A DNA stretch of 64,000 nt from Brachycybe producta (lineage: Eukaryota > Arthropoda > Diplopoda > Playtdesmida > Andrognathidae), in contig JAUPFP010000013.1 in NCBI GenBank assembly GCA_036925085.1, forward strand, positions 497,001-561,000, read 5' to 3'. Position numbers and translations under genes: made by a program. This document shows, in pieces, positions 1-11,273 of this stretch (position 1 is its first letter; every line of letters starts with the position of its first letter). Below the pieces are notes generated by a model. That model searched no databases, was not told the origin of the DNA, and saw only the letters and a list, made by a program, of their open reading frames with translations.

Positions 1-1350
1 TTTCTAGCCTCTAAGCAGAAGTATTGACTGAAAAAAAAAATGTAACTGTTGGTTGATCAGAATAGGGATTGTTACTTCCAAATTGGCTCTTGGGTCAAAG
101 ATTGAGAAACATTTGCTTGATATTGCATACAATTCCGCGCCCTATTTATTTCAAATGAAATAATCGAATACCGATCCAAGGTTAAATTAAGTTTCTACGA
201 GCAACGTAAGACCATTTTTCCAATTTAAACAAATTTAAGTTGGGCGGCACCAATCTCCTCCTCCTCCTCCTCCGATTCCATCTCGGACGACCAACTACCG
301 ACTATGATTCCATCTCGGACGACCGACTATGATTCCAAATGAGGGGAAAGAGGCTACCTCATACCTTGAAGCAATGCTAGCCTCCTCCTCCTCCTCCTCC
401 AATCCTTAGTCGTCGTCGTCCGTGATGGAATAGAGTAAGATATAATTGTCGGACGAGATGGAACACATCATTAAGTTGTCTCCATTAATATCCATTAACA
501 ACCAACTTTAATTGTCCATTAGAATTCTTTAGTGAAGTCCAATTGACTGGACACTGGTCGAAACTGGAGTCAATTTCAAATGAAAAGAAAACAAAAGAGT
601 TAATTGCCATTGATTGACGACCAATTTCAATCTCATAAAATTTGTGTCCAAATTAGTTGAAAGAAACCGATTTAAATCACATGAACGACATTCATTCATT
701 CATTTCAGTTTTTCTTTTCATGAAAATCACATTTTATTTCTTTAAAATTTTTTTTTTTTTAGAAAAACTGAGAAGTTGAAATGAGGTTTTCTAAAATAAT
801 GAAAAGAAACTTAAATCAAGCGTTGTTTATTTTAAACTTTCTATAGGAACCTATTTAAACTTTTCATTTTTAAAGCATTTTAACAAAAAAAAATATATCC
901 AGATAAAAAATTTCCTATTTTTTTTTTAAAAATGTGTCTTCTAAATTGTTCTTTCACCATTTTATAGTTTCTAAATTTGTTTGTGATTGTAAAAAATGAA
1001 AGCCATGTCCTTACTAAAGTAATTACTAATTAGTAATTACTTACCCTACATAATTTGTTTTTGTATAAAATAAACGGTTGCTAATTAATATGGGTAACAA
1101 TTAGTTGCGAATTTATACTTATTATAAGCTAGTAGCAAAAATTTAAAACTTTTAACCTCAAAATTGAAATCAAGATTACTGGCTGACTGACTAGAACGCC
1201 ACCATTGTCAAGATTGAAAAAGCAATAAAGGTTAGATTTAGTTAACAAAAATCCATCACATAAAATGATCGATTTCGCTAATGAAAAAAGCCAGTAACTA
1301 TATGGAGAAACCCGGAACTGATCGTGTGTATCACTATCGGTGTGTTCCCT
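1..1350. other. AT-rich stretch, no gene seen
   Basis: Contains (CCT)n runs near 256 and 381 with a duplicated GATTCCATCTCGGACGACC segment (275-333). No exon, ORF of note or complete element was recognised. Confidence 0.5.
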
Positions 1351-1643
1351 TTCCGTCGACAATCCTCAGGGATTGGATTGGAGGCTAACAGTGACGTCAA
1401 TAAAAATATACAGACCTTTTTTTCATCAAAAGTGACAAAAGGGTCACTACAGCTACCGGGAGGTAGCTGGATCGATTAGGTTCGGTTAGGTTTGGTTAGG
1501 ATCGATTAGGTTCGGTTACGTTAGGAAGAAAGGGTTATTTTTTAGCTGTAGTGACGAGAAAGTGATAAAAAGGTCTATATTTTGTCCCCCTATGACGTCA
1601 CTGTCAGCCTCCAATCCAATCCCTGAGGCTTGTCGACGGAAAA
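1351..1643. mobile_element. Fold-back MITE, ~290 bp, with CRE-bearing arms
   Basis: The left arm (TTTCCGTCGACAATCCTCAG, GGATTGGATTGGAGGCTAAC, AGTGACGTCA) is inverted in the right arm (TGACGTCACTGTCAGCCTCC, AATCCAATCCCTGAGG, TTGTCGACGGAAA). The centre holds GGTTAGG/GGTTCGG-like repeats (1474-1525). Both arms contain TGACGTCA. Confidence 0.75.
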
Positions 1644-1765
1644 AATTTCGACCGAAAGGGATGCCCCGCCTCACTATCCAGGTTAAGTATTCTTTTGACA
1701 TAAAGACGACAACCATAATATTCCTAAAAGAAATTATACGTATTTTATTTAAGACAATGTAACCC

Positions 1766-2092
1766 AAGCATGTCAAATTCGCGACCCACAGCGAATATCT
1801 TTGCGGCCCAGCCAATATAACGGCATGGAACAAAAGTTTTAATAAAAAATGTCGTAGCTTAATTTTTAAACTACTTTTTCTCTCACCTTTGAAATATAAT
1901 TCTCATTTTGTGCTGCCGTTATTACATTTCTAAAGTAACAATCTGCTGTCCTCGTTTTTGTTTTTCTACTGTACTTTTTCGAAATAAACCTACGTTTCTA
2001 TAAAAATTAAAGTTTTTGTTTTTTTGCGGCCCACATAAACTTAGACCTTGTTTATTTGGCCCCAGTTAGCCTTTGAGTTTGACATGCTTGAC
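1766..2092. mobile_element. hAT-like MITE with perfect 8-bp target duplication
   Basis: Ends AAGCATGTCAAA and TTTGACATGCTT are inverted. The flanks TGTAACCC (1758-1765 and 2093-2100) are a perfect 8-bp duplication, typical of the hAT superfamily. The inside has 'GCGGCCCA' and 'TTGGCCCC' motifs; no gene. Confidence 0.8.
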
Positions 2093-2108
2093 TGTAACCC
2101 TAATATGT

Positions 2109-2347
2109 TAGATGGATGAACTTCAGTGGGAATCACTAGCTAACAACCATAGAGCTGAGCCAAGCCTTGCCCTTTTTGAACGTTTTCTAGCTGCAGAAAT
2201 TGTAAAAGAACATTGCATTGTTAGATGGCATCCTTACGAGAAATCGTATGTAGTATGTGTAGGTCTTTTTCTTTCCAAAATGTACTTAAATTTAGACTAT
2301 GGAATTCTCTTCCAGCAGATAATTCTGTTTAGGGCGAATTCAATTTT
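2109..2347 (+). pseudogene. Decayed LINE reverse-transcriptase C-terminal fragment
   Basis: In one frame from ~2112 the translation reads LQWESLANNHRAEPSLALFE, resembling the 'L.W.SL..RR...RL..F' region near the end of LINE RT proteins. In another frame at ~2295 it reads FRLWNSLPADNS, the common 'R.WNSLP' LINE motif. The frame change and short length show a degraded fragment. It is interrupted at its 3' side by the MITE at 2356-2644. Confidence 0.55.
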
Positions 2348-2355
2348 GTCTAAAC

Positions 2356-2644
2356 TAGAGGCGGGACGAATCCTAAATTTTCTCGAATCCGAATCCTAAA
2401 AGGTTCTCGAACACAAGGTGATCCGGGTCCGACCACCAAAATTGCAACAATCGCCGGGTTTTTTTTTTGTTAGTGAACGCTTCTATTGGACGTCAATAGA
2501 GTTAAAACTAATTTTACCAAAGTTTTTAACAGTTTTTTTTTGGTTAGGATTCGAAAGATTCGAAAGGCGAAGAATCGAGTTTTCGAATCTCGAATATTTT
2601 TTCAAGATTCGCTGAATTCGGAGGATTCGAATGGCCCATCCCTA
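2356..2644. mobile_element. hAT-like MITE inserted in the LINE fragment, 8-bp target duplication
   Basis: Perfect 8-bp duplication GTCTAAAC at 2348-2355 and 2645-2652. The ends are inverted: TAGAGGCGGGACGAATCC and GGATTCGAATGGCCCATCCC plus TA. The interior is rich in GATTCGAA-type palindromic words. Confidence 0.8.
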
Positions 2645-2652
2645 GTCTAAAC

Positions 2653-3710
2653 CTGGTCTAAATGACAATCATTTCACGAGTTGAGTGCAGGTTTACAGAG
2701 TTGACTACTTTTTTCCTAAATTCCCTCTAATAATTAGACTAATTATAATTTAATTAAGCGCAAAGGCAAATTTAATAGCAACAATCCATATAGTCAAAAT
2801 GACATCAAAGAAATGAATTTCAAATGGCCTAATCACCCGTAATGCACCCCCCCCCCCCCTCTCTCTCTCATCACAACACTCCCTTTTCCTTTAATTTTTC
2901 CTTCTCACGTATTAGGTTATAGTTAGCCAGAGCATGCAAATTTTAAGTAGACTTGCTCGGTGCTCTCAACTTGCTTAATGCTAAACAATTGCGGAAGGAG
3001 AAGGAAGAGGAGGAGCAGAAGGAGGGTGCTAATATTTACAGAGATTATAAAGTACTCCTTGGTTATTTATGTTCATGTTATTCACGAAAAATGAAGCGAA
3101 AAAAAGAAATGAAAAGTCAGTCAAAAGTTCAGTCGTCTGACTGACATTACGCAATTAAACCTCGTTGTATTATTAAAATGTACACGGTGTGTCCGAGAAA
3201 GATGAAACTGAACAGTAGGTTACAACTATAAATGCACAACACCTATTGTACTAATAATATAACCACCACCACCACCACTGTGCTCTTGCGCAGTAGTCCC
3301 TATTGGGGGGGGGGGGGGGGGGGGGGGGGGGTAGTGGTCCGCCTTTGAATGAAACGTTTGAAAAACACTGTTCTAAAGATACGCAGATCCGAACACTGCT
3401 TTAATTTTGTGGAGCGTTTCTTTAAGTGTATCCACCCCCGTTTCCCATCATTAGACCATGTCTAGTAGTATATTCCTAATAATAAAGTGCTTACCGATAT
3501 GTCTACAGATCCGAGGGGACTGTTTTCTGAAAAGTACAATAACAAATTGTGAATTTGCTATGCATGTCGTTTGCAGAGCTCCGTAGAATTCACTTATTTT
3601 ACTTTTGTGGAACAGGCCCCTTTTGTCCTAACATTATCCAAGTGTGTATGCAGCACACCACTTGTAATTTCTGGAGTGATTTATTATTGTTATCGATGAT
3701 TCTATTTTTC
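2653..3710. other. No gene; simple repeats
   Basis: Poly-C/(CT)n at 2847, poly-G at 3305 and otherwise unremarkable AT-rich DNA. Confidence 0.5.
3305..3331 (+). repeat. Poly-G run, 27 bases
   Basis: Longest of the G/C homopolymers. Others: C at 2847-2859, 5585-5600, 7706-7725, 8448-8464, 11619-11636, 16316-16332; G at 12273-12289 and 53094-53108. Confidence 0.9.
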
Positions 3711-3976
3711 TAATACCTTGTGTACACACATTATACGGAATCCAGTTAAGGACATGAACCAAATAAAAATTCACTTTATTATTATTTTAAATTGAAATAC
3801 TAAATCAATATTTTAATGTCAATAGTTTATTATATTTAAGTCAATTAACTCAATATTTTGAGATTATTAACTCAATAAATTGAATTCGACATATTGTTTG
3901 TTTGCCCTTCACAGGGCTCTGTAGAACGTGTTTAATATTTAAATGCATTTAACTGTGTATGTGTGTCGAGGGTATA
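3711..3976 (+). mobile_element. Family-1 MITE, copy 1 (internally shortened)
   Basis: Begins TAATACCTTGTGTACACAC and ends GGGTATAAG. Shares TTATACGGAATCCAGTTAAG and TTCACAGGGCTCTGTAGAAC with the other family members. Lacks ~40 bp near the left end. Confidence 0.8.
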
Positions 3977-4478
3977 AGGCACCCTGTATAATCAAATTAA
4001 TTTAATATCCTCTCTTGAAGTAGCTTAAGAGTTCAAAAACTTTTCTAGTTAAGTTTTTTTTATCAGAAAATTAAAATGGAGAAAGAAAAAAAAAAAAGAG
4101 AGAGAGAGAGAGAGCACTACTCTAATCAAATTCAATTAAGTAAGCTCAACAACAATCACCAAATTGAGCTCTCAGAGACAAATAAAAAAAAATATCGAAA
4201 AATCTAAAATCAAACACAACCCAAGTGTTCATTCGGAGTCTCCAGATGTGAAGTAGCTTCTTCTCTTTTCAAGAGTTCTCTTGACCCAAAAATATTATTC
4301 CAGTAAGAAGAAAAAGGGATAACCTTCATTAGAAATATAATAATTTTTACAATAAATGGCAAATGGTTGTTACTTTTCCAGTTCAAAAATGACAACTTGA
4401 ATTTCTTTTTGTAAAACTTCAATCATCCAAAATACAACACCACCTTCCAGAAATCACCAATTTTAAATCTAACCCATA

Positions 4479-4792
4479 TATACCTAGTACACACACTTGG
4501 TAATTAAATGCATTTAAATAATAAACGTGTTCTACAGAGTCCTGTGAAGGACAAAAACAATATGTCGAATTCAATTTATACTTACTATTTATACTTATTA
4601 TTTTATATTATTAATACTTAAATATAATTTATATAAACTATTGTCAAAATATTGATTTAGTATTTCAATTTAAAATATTAATAATAAAAGTCAATTTTTA
4701 TTTGGTTCATGTCCTTAACTGGATTCCGTATAAATTCACCTAAACACATTTAAATTGAATTCATTTCACTCACGTGTGTGTACAAGGTATTA
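4479..4792 (-). mobile_element. Family-1 MITE, copy 2 (inverted)
   Basis: Reverse orientation: TATACCTAGTACACACAC at the left and GTGTGTACAAGGTATTAG at the right. Carries CTACAGAGTCCTGTGAAGGA and the ATTTAAAT-rich subterminal parts. Confidence 0.85.
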
Positions 4793-4802
4793 GAGCTTAT
4801 GA

Positions 4803-5330
4803 GGCTACATAGCAAAATTACTTGGGAAAATCTCCGCAAAGAGCGCTAGCATCGTTTTTTTTCTATTGAGCCCATAGACCCAATTATGTTAAAGAAGGAA
4901 CGTTAATTTTTAAAATACACAAGTCGAGGCAATGTTTATTTTTCATATTTAAAATTGTCTAATATTAAGTTTTCAAAGTGCAATGTTCACCTTAAATATA
5001 TGCTGATCTAGTAATACAATGACAAACAATTGGTAAGTGCGGTTCTATTTTTAAAAAGTATTTCAAAATGGCGAATTTCTAACTCTTATGTTAAACTCCA
5101 TTGAGTATGCGCTCTCGTAAGAAAAAAAAAACATCCATTAAAATTGCTGGTAAAAAATACGTAAAAATAATTTTAAAAAACCACAATTAAACCACAGTGA
5201 AGCCAACAAATAGGCGCACGTGCTGATTTTTTTTCTGTTATTTTAAAATTATTTTTTACGTATTTTTACGAGCATTTTAATGGATGTTTTTTTTTTTGCT
5301 TACGAGGGCGTACTCAATGGAGTTTAACAT
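4803..5330. mobile_element. Long-TIR fold-back element, second copy (family 5)
   Basis: It starts GGCTACATAGCAAAATTACT, then AAAATCTCCGCAAAGAGC, and matches the 53269-54122 element through the central inverted repeat (GGATGTTTTTTT, CGTACTCAATGGAGTTTAAC). The outer right arm is missing; the sequence changes at ~5330 into a different small fold-back. Confidence 0.75.
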
Positions 5331-5332
5331 TC

Positions 5333-5456
5333 GTCGATCTTGACGAACCGGATTCAAACTCATTAGCAGATTTGATGCAGCAGCATATTAGACTAATGTG
5401 CTGCGCAAATCTTCTATTTCTAATGCATACTGGGAACCGGGTTCGTCAAGATCGAC
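5333..5456. mobile_element. Small fold-back MITE with GTCGATCTTGACGAACC ends
   Basis: Left end GTCGATCTTGACGAACCGG and right end GGGTTCGTCAAGATCGAC are inverted repeats ~120 bp apart. It abuts the truncated family-5 copy. Confidence 0.65.
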
Positions 5457-5794
5457 AAGCTGATCAGAATCGGTTCCCAAAGAATCGCGAACCAATTAAA
5501 CCGGTTCCGAATCTAGTAGAAACGGTTCGGGTTCTAGCAGTTGTCTCTCTAGCCGTAGACATTAAAACACCCCTCCCTCCTCCACCCCCCCCCCCCCCCC
5601 AAACAGACAGAAATTTGTACGTTCTTAGGCTAGAGAACCAAATTACATACAAACTTAAATAAAATACAAACAAAACAAGTTTCGATTAATTTTTTTCTTC
5701 TTCCAAGAAAAGACCAAAAATGGCAAATAAAAAAAGAGACAAAAAATGTTAAGATAAAAAAAAAACAATAATAATAATGATTTTAAAGACATAC

Positions 5795-6122
5795 TGTGAC
5801 CTTTTGGAAGGTTGTCTGCCTGAATGAATCTCAAAAAGAGTGCGGTGACCATGTAGACCGCCTGCATTCCCTTAGCGTCAAAAGTGTCCGTCGAACGATA
5901 CTCGTCATCGGTGGCCGCATCCATATAACGTATAGGTTGCGGATAAATGGAAACCGTTTCGTTCTGTTCGGAACCGGCATTGATAACAACGTCCTCCAGT
6001 GGTTCATGATGACCACTCGCATCGGCGGACACAGAAGTCGTCGTCGTCGTCACAAACAAAAGAAGACAAACGACTATTCCGAACAAGACGGAACAACAAG
6101 GAGTCCTCTTCAATCTCGTCAT
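5795..6122 (-). CDS. First coding exon of a signal-peptide protein, prominin-like (partial)
   Basis: An ATG at 6122-6120 opens a 109-codon exon that ends at a good splice donor (GTATGT, 5794 downward). The protein starts with a basic n-region and a long hydrophobic stretch (LFGIVVCLLLFV), a typical secretory signal peptide. A polar linker with one NxT glycosylation site (NETV) follows, then a hydrophobic amphipathic segment, FDAKGMQAVYMVTALFLRF, and QADNLPKG. Prominins (pentaspan glycoproteins of membrane protrusions) have this order at their N-terminus: signal peptide, short linker, then a 'KG...Y..T..FL..VQ..D.P' segment just before the first transmembrane helix. The match is from memory and short. 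Reading on past the donor is also open but becomes poly-pyrimidine, low-complexity sequence, as expected of an intron. Downstream exons would lie below 5.8 kb or off the window; none was recognised. Prominin is therefore a tentative call, while a secretory first exon is better supported. Confidence 0.5.
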
Positions 6123-6634
6123 TTTATTTTATTAAAACTTTCAAAATCAATCGAAAGACACATCAAAATCAATTAATATTAATTAGAAGTCGTTCTCCTC
6201 CTTCACCTCTCCTTCCAACTATTTATGTATCAATAATAAAAACCGTCACATTATTTCCATTTTTAAGAGAACACCAAAAATTGAAGAATCCAATCCAAAG
6301 AAAAAAAACGGGAAAAAAACTGGAAACAAAAACAAAAGACGTCAATTAAATTTCTAGTCAAAAGGATTAATATCTTCATCCGGTTTAAAAGAAGAAATTT
6401 TTACAAGAAAAATTAGGAAATAAAACACAAAAGGAAATGTGTCCACACAAAAAACAACACTTCATTATGAAATTTCAATAAATAAACAGAAGCTGAGAAA
6501 AAAAAAAAAGAACGACTTCAATCCAGACTTAAAAAAAAAGCTGGATACAGACAGTCAATTCTGGCTTGTCAATCCTGTATGTAAAAACACACACATGTTC
6601 AAATGATGGTGCAAATCAACGTTATAGTTTTAAA

Positions 6635-7130
6635 AGTGTAAAAACGGCTCTCACTTGATTAGTTTCTTTCTAGTTCCAAAACAAAGAGAAACTTGAACGT
6701 GTTTTATATACTAGAAGGGTAGCTCAATATCACTTAAGGGTAATTTTCCTGTGATATCTTTCAAAATACGCTTTTTATGTGAGGTTCAAATCAAAATGAT
6801 CCAACTTTTTACAAATGATAATATAATTCTTAATAAGTAAATTCTTAATTATATTTTTTTAAAAAATCATAAAACTAATAGTTAAATTTTTTATTATAAT
6901 ATAAATGAAAAATAAAAAAATGGCTGACGTTTCGATTACAAGCAATAATCATCTTTAAAATTAGATTAAATTATTATTTTTGTTTATAAATGGTTTATTT
7001 TGAAAGATATCAACATGAACATCTAAACTTGAGTTACCCTTCTAGTTTCGCTAATTTTGCTCCTTTCTGAAAAAAAAAAACATAATAAACAAGAGTTCGA
7101 AAATCAGCTCTGTTTATAAATCCCATCTTT
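6635..7130. mobile_element. Family-X long-TIR MITE, upstream of the prominin-like exon
   Basis: Left arm has ACTAGAAGGGTAGCTCAATA; right arm has AAAGATATCAACATGAACAT, GAGTTACCCTTCTAGTTTCG and AAGAGTTCGAAAATCAGCTC. Family consensus of the arms: GAAACTAGAAGGGTAGCTGA, TCACTTAAGGGTATTTTCAT, GTTGATATCTTTCAAAATAA. Confidence 0.7.
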
Positions 7131-7791
7131 AAAAAAAGAAGATATAAATAGGCCACTGTCAAAAATAACATTTCAAAACAAACCAAATAAATGATCAAAT
7201 CACAATTGATCGTCTGTACCCAGCTATTAAGAAGAAAAAAAAAACTTCATGAAAAAAGTTCATGAGTCTTGAGGTCAAACAATTCCACTTTCTGATTGAA
7301 GGTCAAAATTTTGACTAATTATGGGTCATTTCGGATCAAAATGGAGAAGAAGAAGAAGACAAATCCATTACATGAGATCCAAATGAAGAAAAGATAAAAA
7401 AAATGAACGAAAAGCCCAACTGAAAGAAACGTTTCTGCCGTATTTTACACACAGAGAAAAGAGACGAAGAACAGGTTTGAAAACGCTTACAACAAATGAC
7501 GATATGAAACCAAACTGTAAATGCAATGCAATGACCACACAAGACCTGTAATACTGAAGAGAGAGAGAGAGAGAGAGAAAGATCACGTGATTCTTCTTGC
7601 AATATATTAAATAGCAAAAATAAAATCATCTTCCCATTTCATTTTCTGCTCATCTCTTCTCTTTGATTGGTTCTTACAAAATTTAAGGTCGAACTTAACC
7701 TCCCACCCCCCCCCCCCCCCCCCCCATCTCACTTCCAATCCACCTTTCTTTTTTTGTTGTTCTGGTTACAATTCAATGATATTCTTATGGC

Positions 7792-8056
7792 TAGTACACA
7801 CCAGGATTTTTTGTTGCGATACATACAGGCGTCATCTGTAGACAGCTTCCGAATTTCTTTTGGTTCCACCCTTTTATGAGCGTCATCAATTTCTAATTGG
7901 TTGATATTTGGTCTGATGCTCATAAAAAGGCAGCGCCAAAGAAATTCGGAAGCTGTCTACAGATGCCTGTCGATACAATATTGCGGGGCAGAATCGTAAC
8001 TGACGCGATTCAGTCCCGTAACAATGTATCGCAACAAAGAATCCCGGTGTGTACTA
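7792..8056. mobile_element. Family-9 MITE, split by a nested hAT-like palindrome
   Basis: Ends CTAGTACACACCAGGATTTT and AATCCCGGTGTGTACTA are inverted repeats, followed inward by TTGTTGCGATAC and GTATCGCAACAA. The interior carries GCGGGGCAGAATCG. It is interrupted at 7825-7970 by another element. A partial copy is at 14699-14800. Confidence 0.8.
7825..7970. mobile_element. hAT-like 'ACAGGC' palindrome element nested in family 9
   Basis: Arms ACAGGCGTCATCTGTAGACA, GCTTCCGAATTTC and their inverse (GAAATTCGGAAGC, TGTCTACAGATGCCTGT). The core has CCCTTTTATGAGCGTCATCA and TTTCTAATTGG. The flanks CGATACAT and CGATACAA (7817-7824, 7971-7978) are an 8-bp duplication with one mismatch. The uninterrupted host sequence is visible at ~14720. 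Confidence 0.85.
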
Positions 8057-8072
8057 ACCTTTATGGAAAAAT

Positions 8073-8372
8073 TAATACCTAATACACACACACACATGAG
8101 TTAAATGAATTCAAATTAAATATGTTTAGGTGAATTATACGGAATCCAGTTAAGGACACGAACACCAAATAAAAATCCACTTTATTATTAATATTTTAAA
8201 TTGAAATACTAATCAATATTTTGTCAATAGTTTATATATTTAAGTATTAACTCAGATTATTAACTGAATAAATTAAATTCGACATATTGTTTGTTTGCCC
8301 TTCACAGAGGGCTCTGTAGAACACGTTTATTATTTAAATGCATTTAAATTATCAGGTGTGTACTAGGTATAA
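8073..8372 (+). mobile_element. Family-1 MITE, copy 3
   Basis: TAATACCTAATACACACACA at the left, GTGTGTACTAGGTATAAG at the right. Full-length ~300 bp, non-coding; TIRs are inverted and share TACCTxxTACACAC. TA or palindromic TATA-like flanks suggest a Tc1/mariner-type target, but this is uncertain. Confidence 0.85.
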
Positions 8373-8892
8373 GAGAAAATGAAATCTTCATTTTAAACCA
8401 GAACACTGTAGACCTGACAGACTGACGACCACTGGTCAGAAGAGGGACCCCCCCCCCCCCCCCCACACACACACAATGTCATAACTTGATGGCCAAGAAA
8501 GAAAAACCCATTATTTGTGTGTCGACCACAACATTCAAGTTCATCCAGATATACTGTAGTAGTAGTAGTAGTAGTAGTAGTGCTCCTTATTGATTTCGAT
8601 TTACACTACACCTTTGTACCGCCACAAACACTAAATAACAGGTTCAACTCATTTAAATAACGATTTAAAAAGTGTAAAACGCCCATTGATTATTCAGCCT
8701 TTTTCAAAGGAGCCAAATTAGGAGAAACTTTAAAAGTGTTTTAACATTCAGATCAATCACAATGTGGCTGAATAGATAGATATATATGCTTTGTTTGTTT
8801 GAGGTCGAAAATCCTCCTTGAAATCCTACTTCATAAAAGCCTCCTCTCTCCAGAGAAACGTGAAAGTGTTTTAGAAACTAGAATTCACTTAA

Positions 8893-9359
8893 GAGCCTAG
8901 ATACACGTCGTCCATCTTGTTGTTTTGAGCAGACGACAACGAGACAAATGAGTGTTCTTATATGGTGTTACTAAAACTGCAAGAAATCGCCTCACAATCG
9001 CTCAATTAAAATACAGTAAAGCGCAAAATGCCATAAAAAGTATTGTTCTTTAATTGCTCCATTTATATAATTTTTGAAAAGGTCCTTCTATTTTTAAACA
9101 AGGTTCAAAGTCGTTCGTTTTTTTAACCCCATGTTAAATCCCATTGGCCCCAAAACCGTCCCACAAACATTTGAAGAACTCCCATTAAAAACCACCATGT
9201 TTTCTTTTTATAAGATTGCATGTGAAATTATTTTTCTATTAATTATTATGTGACTTCGAACCGGGAGAAAAAACGTTAAAAAAACCGTTTTTCAATCAAC
9301 AACGATCGCAGCGCCTACATTCGGAGAAATTTTGAAGTAAACACTGTATATCTAGGCTC
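8893..9359. mobile_element. piggyBac-like MITE, TTAA target, 467 bp
   Basis: Ends GAGCCTAGATACACG and ATATCTAGGCTC are inverted and flanked by TTAA on both sides (8889-8892, 9360-9363). It interrupts a family-X element (AGAAACTAGAATTCACTTAA before it, GGTTGATATCG after it). No gene. Confidence 0.85.
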
Positions 9360-9363
9360 TTAA

Positions 9364-10062
9364 ATTGACGGTTGATATCGTTTAAAGTAAGCCAATTTTA
9401 AGCCGATATATCTTGACAAAAAAAGAAGAAGAAAAAAAAAAACCCAAATTGTATTTGATAAAAAAAGGAACCTTTCTCCACACTGATTGTAATACAGGTC
9501 AATTACAATGTTTAAAGGGGAGTAGGACTCATTACGTTAGCCACCGCTACAGATGTAAATAAATGTCCGTAATGCCGATTATATACAGATGTAGTAATAA
9601 TGTTATTTAAATAATGCAAAATTATGCATATGAAATACGATACACCTAAGTGAATACTTTCACACACACATTTTTAAACGAAAACATCTCTCAGCTGCAA
9701 CACGTAATATGAAAACAAAACCACAAATAAAACTACTTTTACATTTTGAAAAACAGTAACAAAGTGGTTCATTTGTATTTATTTGATGACAAAAAAAATA
9801 ATTAATTTATTTAAATGAGATTTCAGAAAATTGCATATAATTTGTAATTTGCATCAATTTTAATAAAGCCATAATAATATCAGTTAAAATGAAGCAGAGA
9901 AAATAAAACTATAAATTAAAAATGAAGCCATAAATCTTTTTTTTAAAAAAAAGTTTATTTTAAAATATATTAACATGAAAATTATCCATCAGTTACTCTA
10001 ATTAATTAAAACACTTTTTAAAATTATCATAGAAGAAGCCAACAAAAACAAGGTTCAAAATG
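9364..10062. other. No gene seen
   Basis: Remnant of the family-X element interrupted at 8893, then AT-rich DNA. Confidence 0.5.
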
Positions 10063-10240
10063 ACAGGCAGTTGTTGTGCCCCGCCCTTTTATGAGCGTCA
10101 GAACAAATATCAAACAATTAGAAATTGAAAAGGGCTTGGCATGTGACATCAGACCAAGTAACTAACCAATTAGAAATGGATGACGTTTATAAAAGGGCGG
10201 GGCAAACGAAAATTTAGTGCTGAGCAAAATATGCTCAATA
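10063..10240. mobile_element. 'ACAGGC' palindrome element (hAT-like family 3), copy
   Basis: ACAGGCAG at the left, GCCCCGCCCTTTTATGAGCG and its inverse TATAAAAGGGCGGGGC, two AATTAGAAAT segments, then TTTAGTGCTGAGC. The right terminus is not clear. Confidence 0.7.
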
Positions 10241-10735
10241 ATATTCAGAAATCTCAAGACAATAAAGGGAAATAAGCGTAAATAAAATGCGCTAGGACAA
10301 ATCAAACTAAGCTTTTCTTTTTAATGCTTTGCTTAATTAGTCCATTTTTAATGAAGTGAGAGTGTGGGCAGCCATTGAAATATGCACCGTTTCCCCCCTT
10401 TGACACTTCTTACAACAAAATAAATCCCCAACTTGTTTAATATTCATAAAAATTAAGCGAGAGCGCTTTCCAATAATAAAAATATCCAATTCGATCTAGC
10501 TATTTCTAATTTTATAGATAGTCGATTTTTCGGCAAAAATAACGAAAAAAATGACAGCCAAACTTTTAAGTTTTTTTTGCGTACAGCTCGAAACACACAA
10601 TGCGTCGAATACCTTCCACAACGCTGGACGAATCACAGTTTGAGACACACGTGTGTCCGTGAAACCGATGTCGAGTGTCAGATGCCGAACGTCCAACGTT
10701 CGACGTTGGGACGAAAATCGGTAACTATGCAATGT

Positions 10736-10932
10736 CAAGGGTTGGAGGTGAAGGCTAGCAGTGACGTAAGCGCGGCAAATTTGTTATTCTCTCTTTTCAT
10801 ACGGACTTAGTGTCTTTTGGTGGGACAGCATGTGACTTAGGTTCTGCGCAGCGCAGGCGCGCAAATAACGCCAAATAACACAGTCGTTGCCTCAACATAT
10901 CACCTGCTAGCCTCCAATTCTAACCCTTGGCG
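10736..10932. mobile_element. Fold-back repeat with GGAGG..GGCTAGCAG arms
   Basis: CAAGGGTTGGAGGTGAAGGC, TAGCAG and inverted CTGCTAGCCTCCAATTCTAA, CCCTTGG. Resembles the arm sequence of the 1351-1643 MITE. The edges are uncertain. Confidence 0.5.
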
Positions 10933-10992
10933 TCGTCGTACTTACATTATTGGAAGGCATTCGGGGGCAGGTGTCAAGTTTCCTTGTCCCGC

Positions 10993-11058
10993 GTCAAAGG
11001 GTTTCAAATGTTGGACACATAGCCGACTGTATGTGTCCAACATTTGAAACCCTTTGAC
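10993..11058. repeat. Perfect hairpin, 28-bp stem, 10-base loop
   Basis: GTCAAAGGGTTTCAAATGTT (10993 on) is exactly inverted up to 11058; the loop is AGCCGACTGT (11021-11030). Confidence 0.93.
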
Positions 11059-11273
11059 CGGTTCATCAATAATTGCGAATGTACAATTGTCCAACTGGCA
11101 AATGTTATGAGACAAAAATGAGTTGAACACAAAATGTGTGTCCCAGGCTCAAGTTTGAGCAAACTTGCTAAACGCGACCGCGTACAAAAGTGCCTTCGTC
11201 TGACGTCACACGCATTAAACGTGGTCTCAAATAAGCCATTGCAATTTCTGAACAAATTACAAACTAGAAAATA

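Noticed and set aside
5372-5673. Open frames with proline or glycine runs around 5.4-5.7 kb
   Set aside because: They span the poly-C run at 5585-5600 and a fold-back end; no coding signature.
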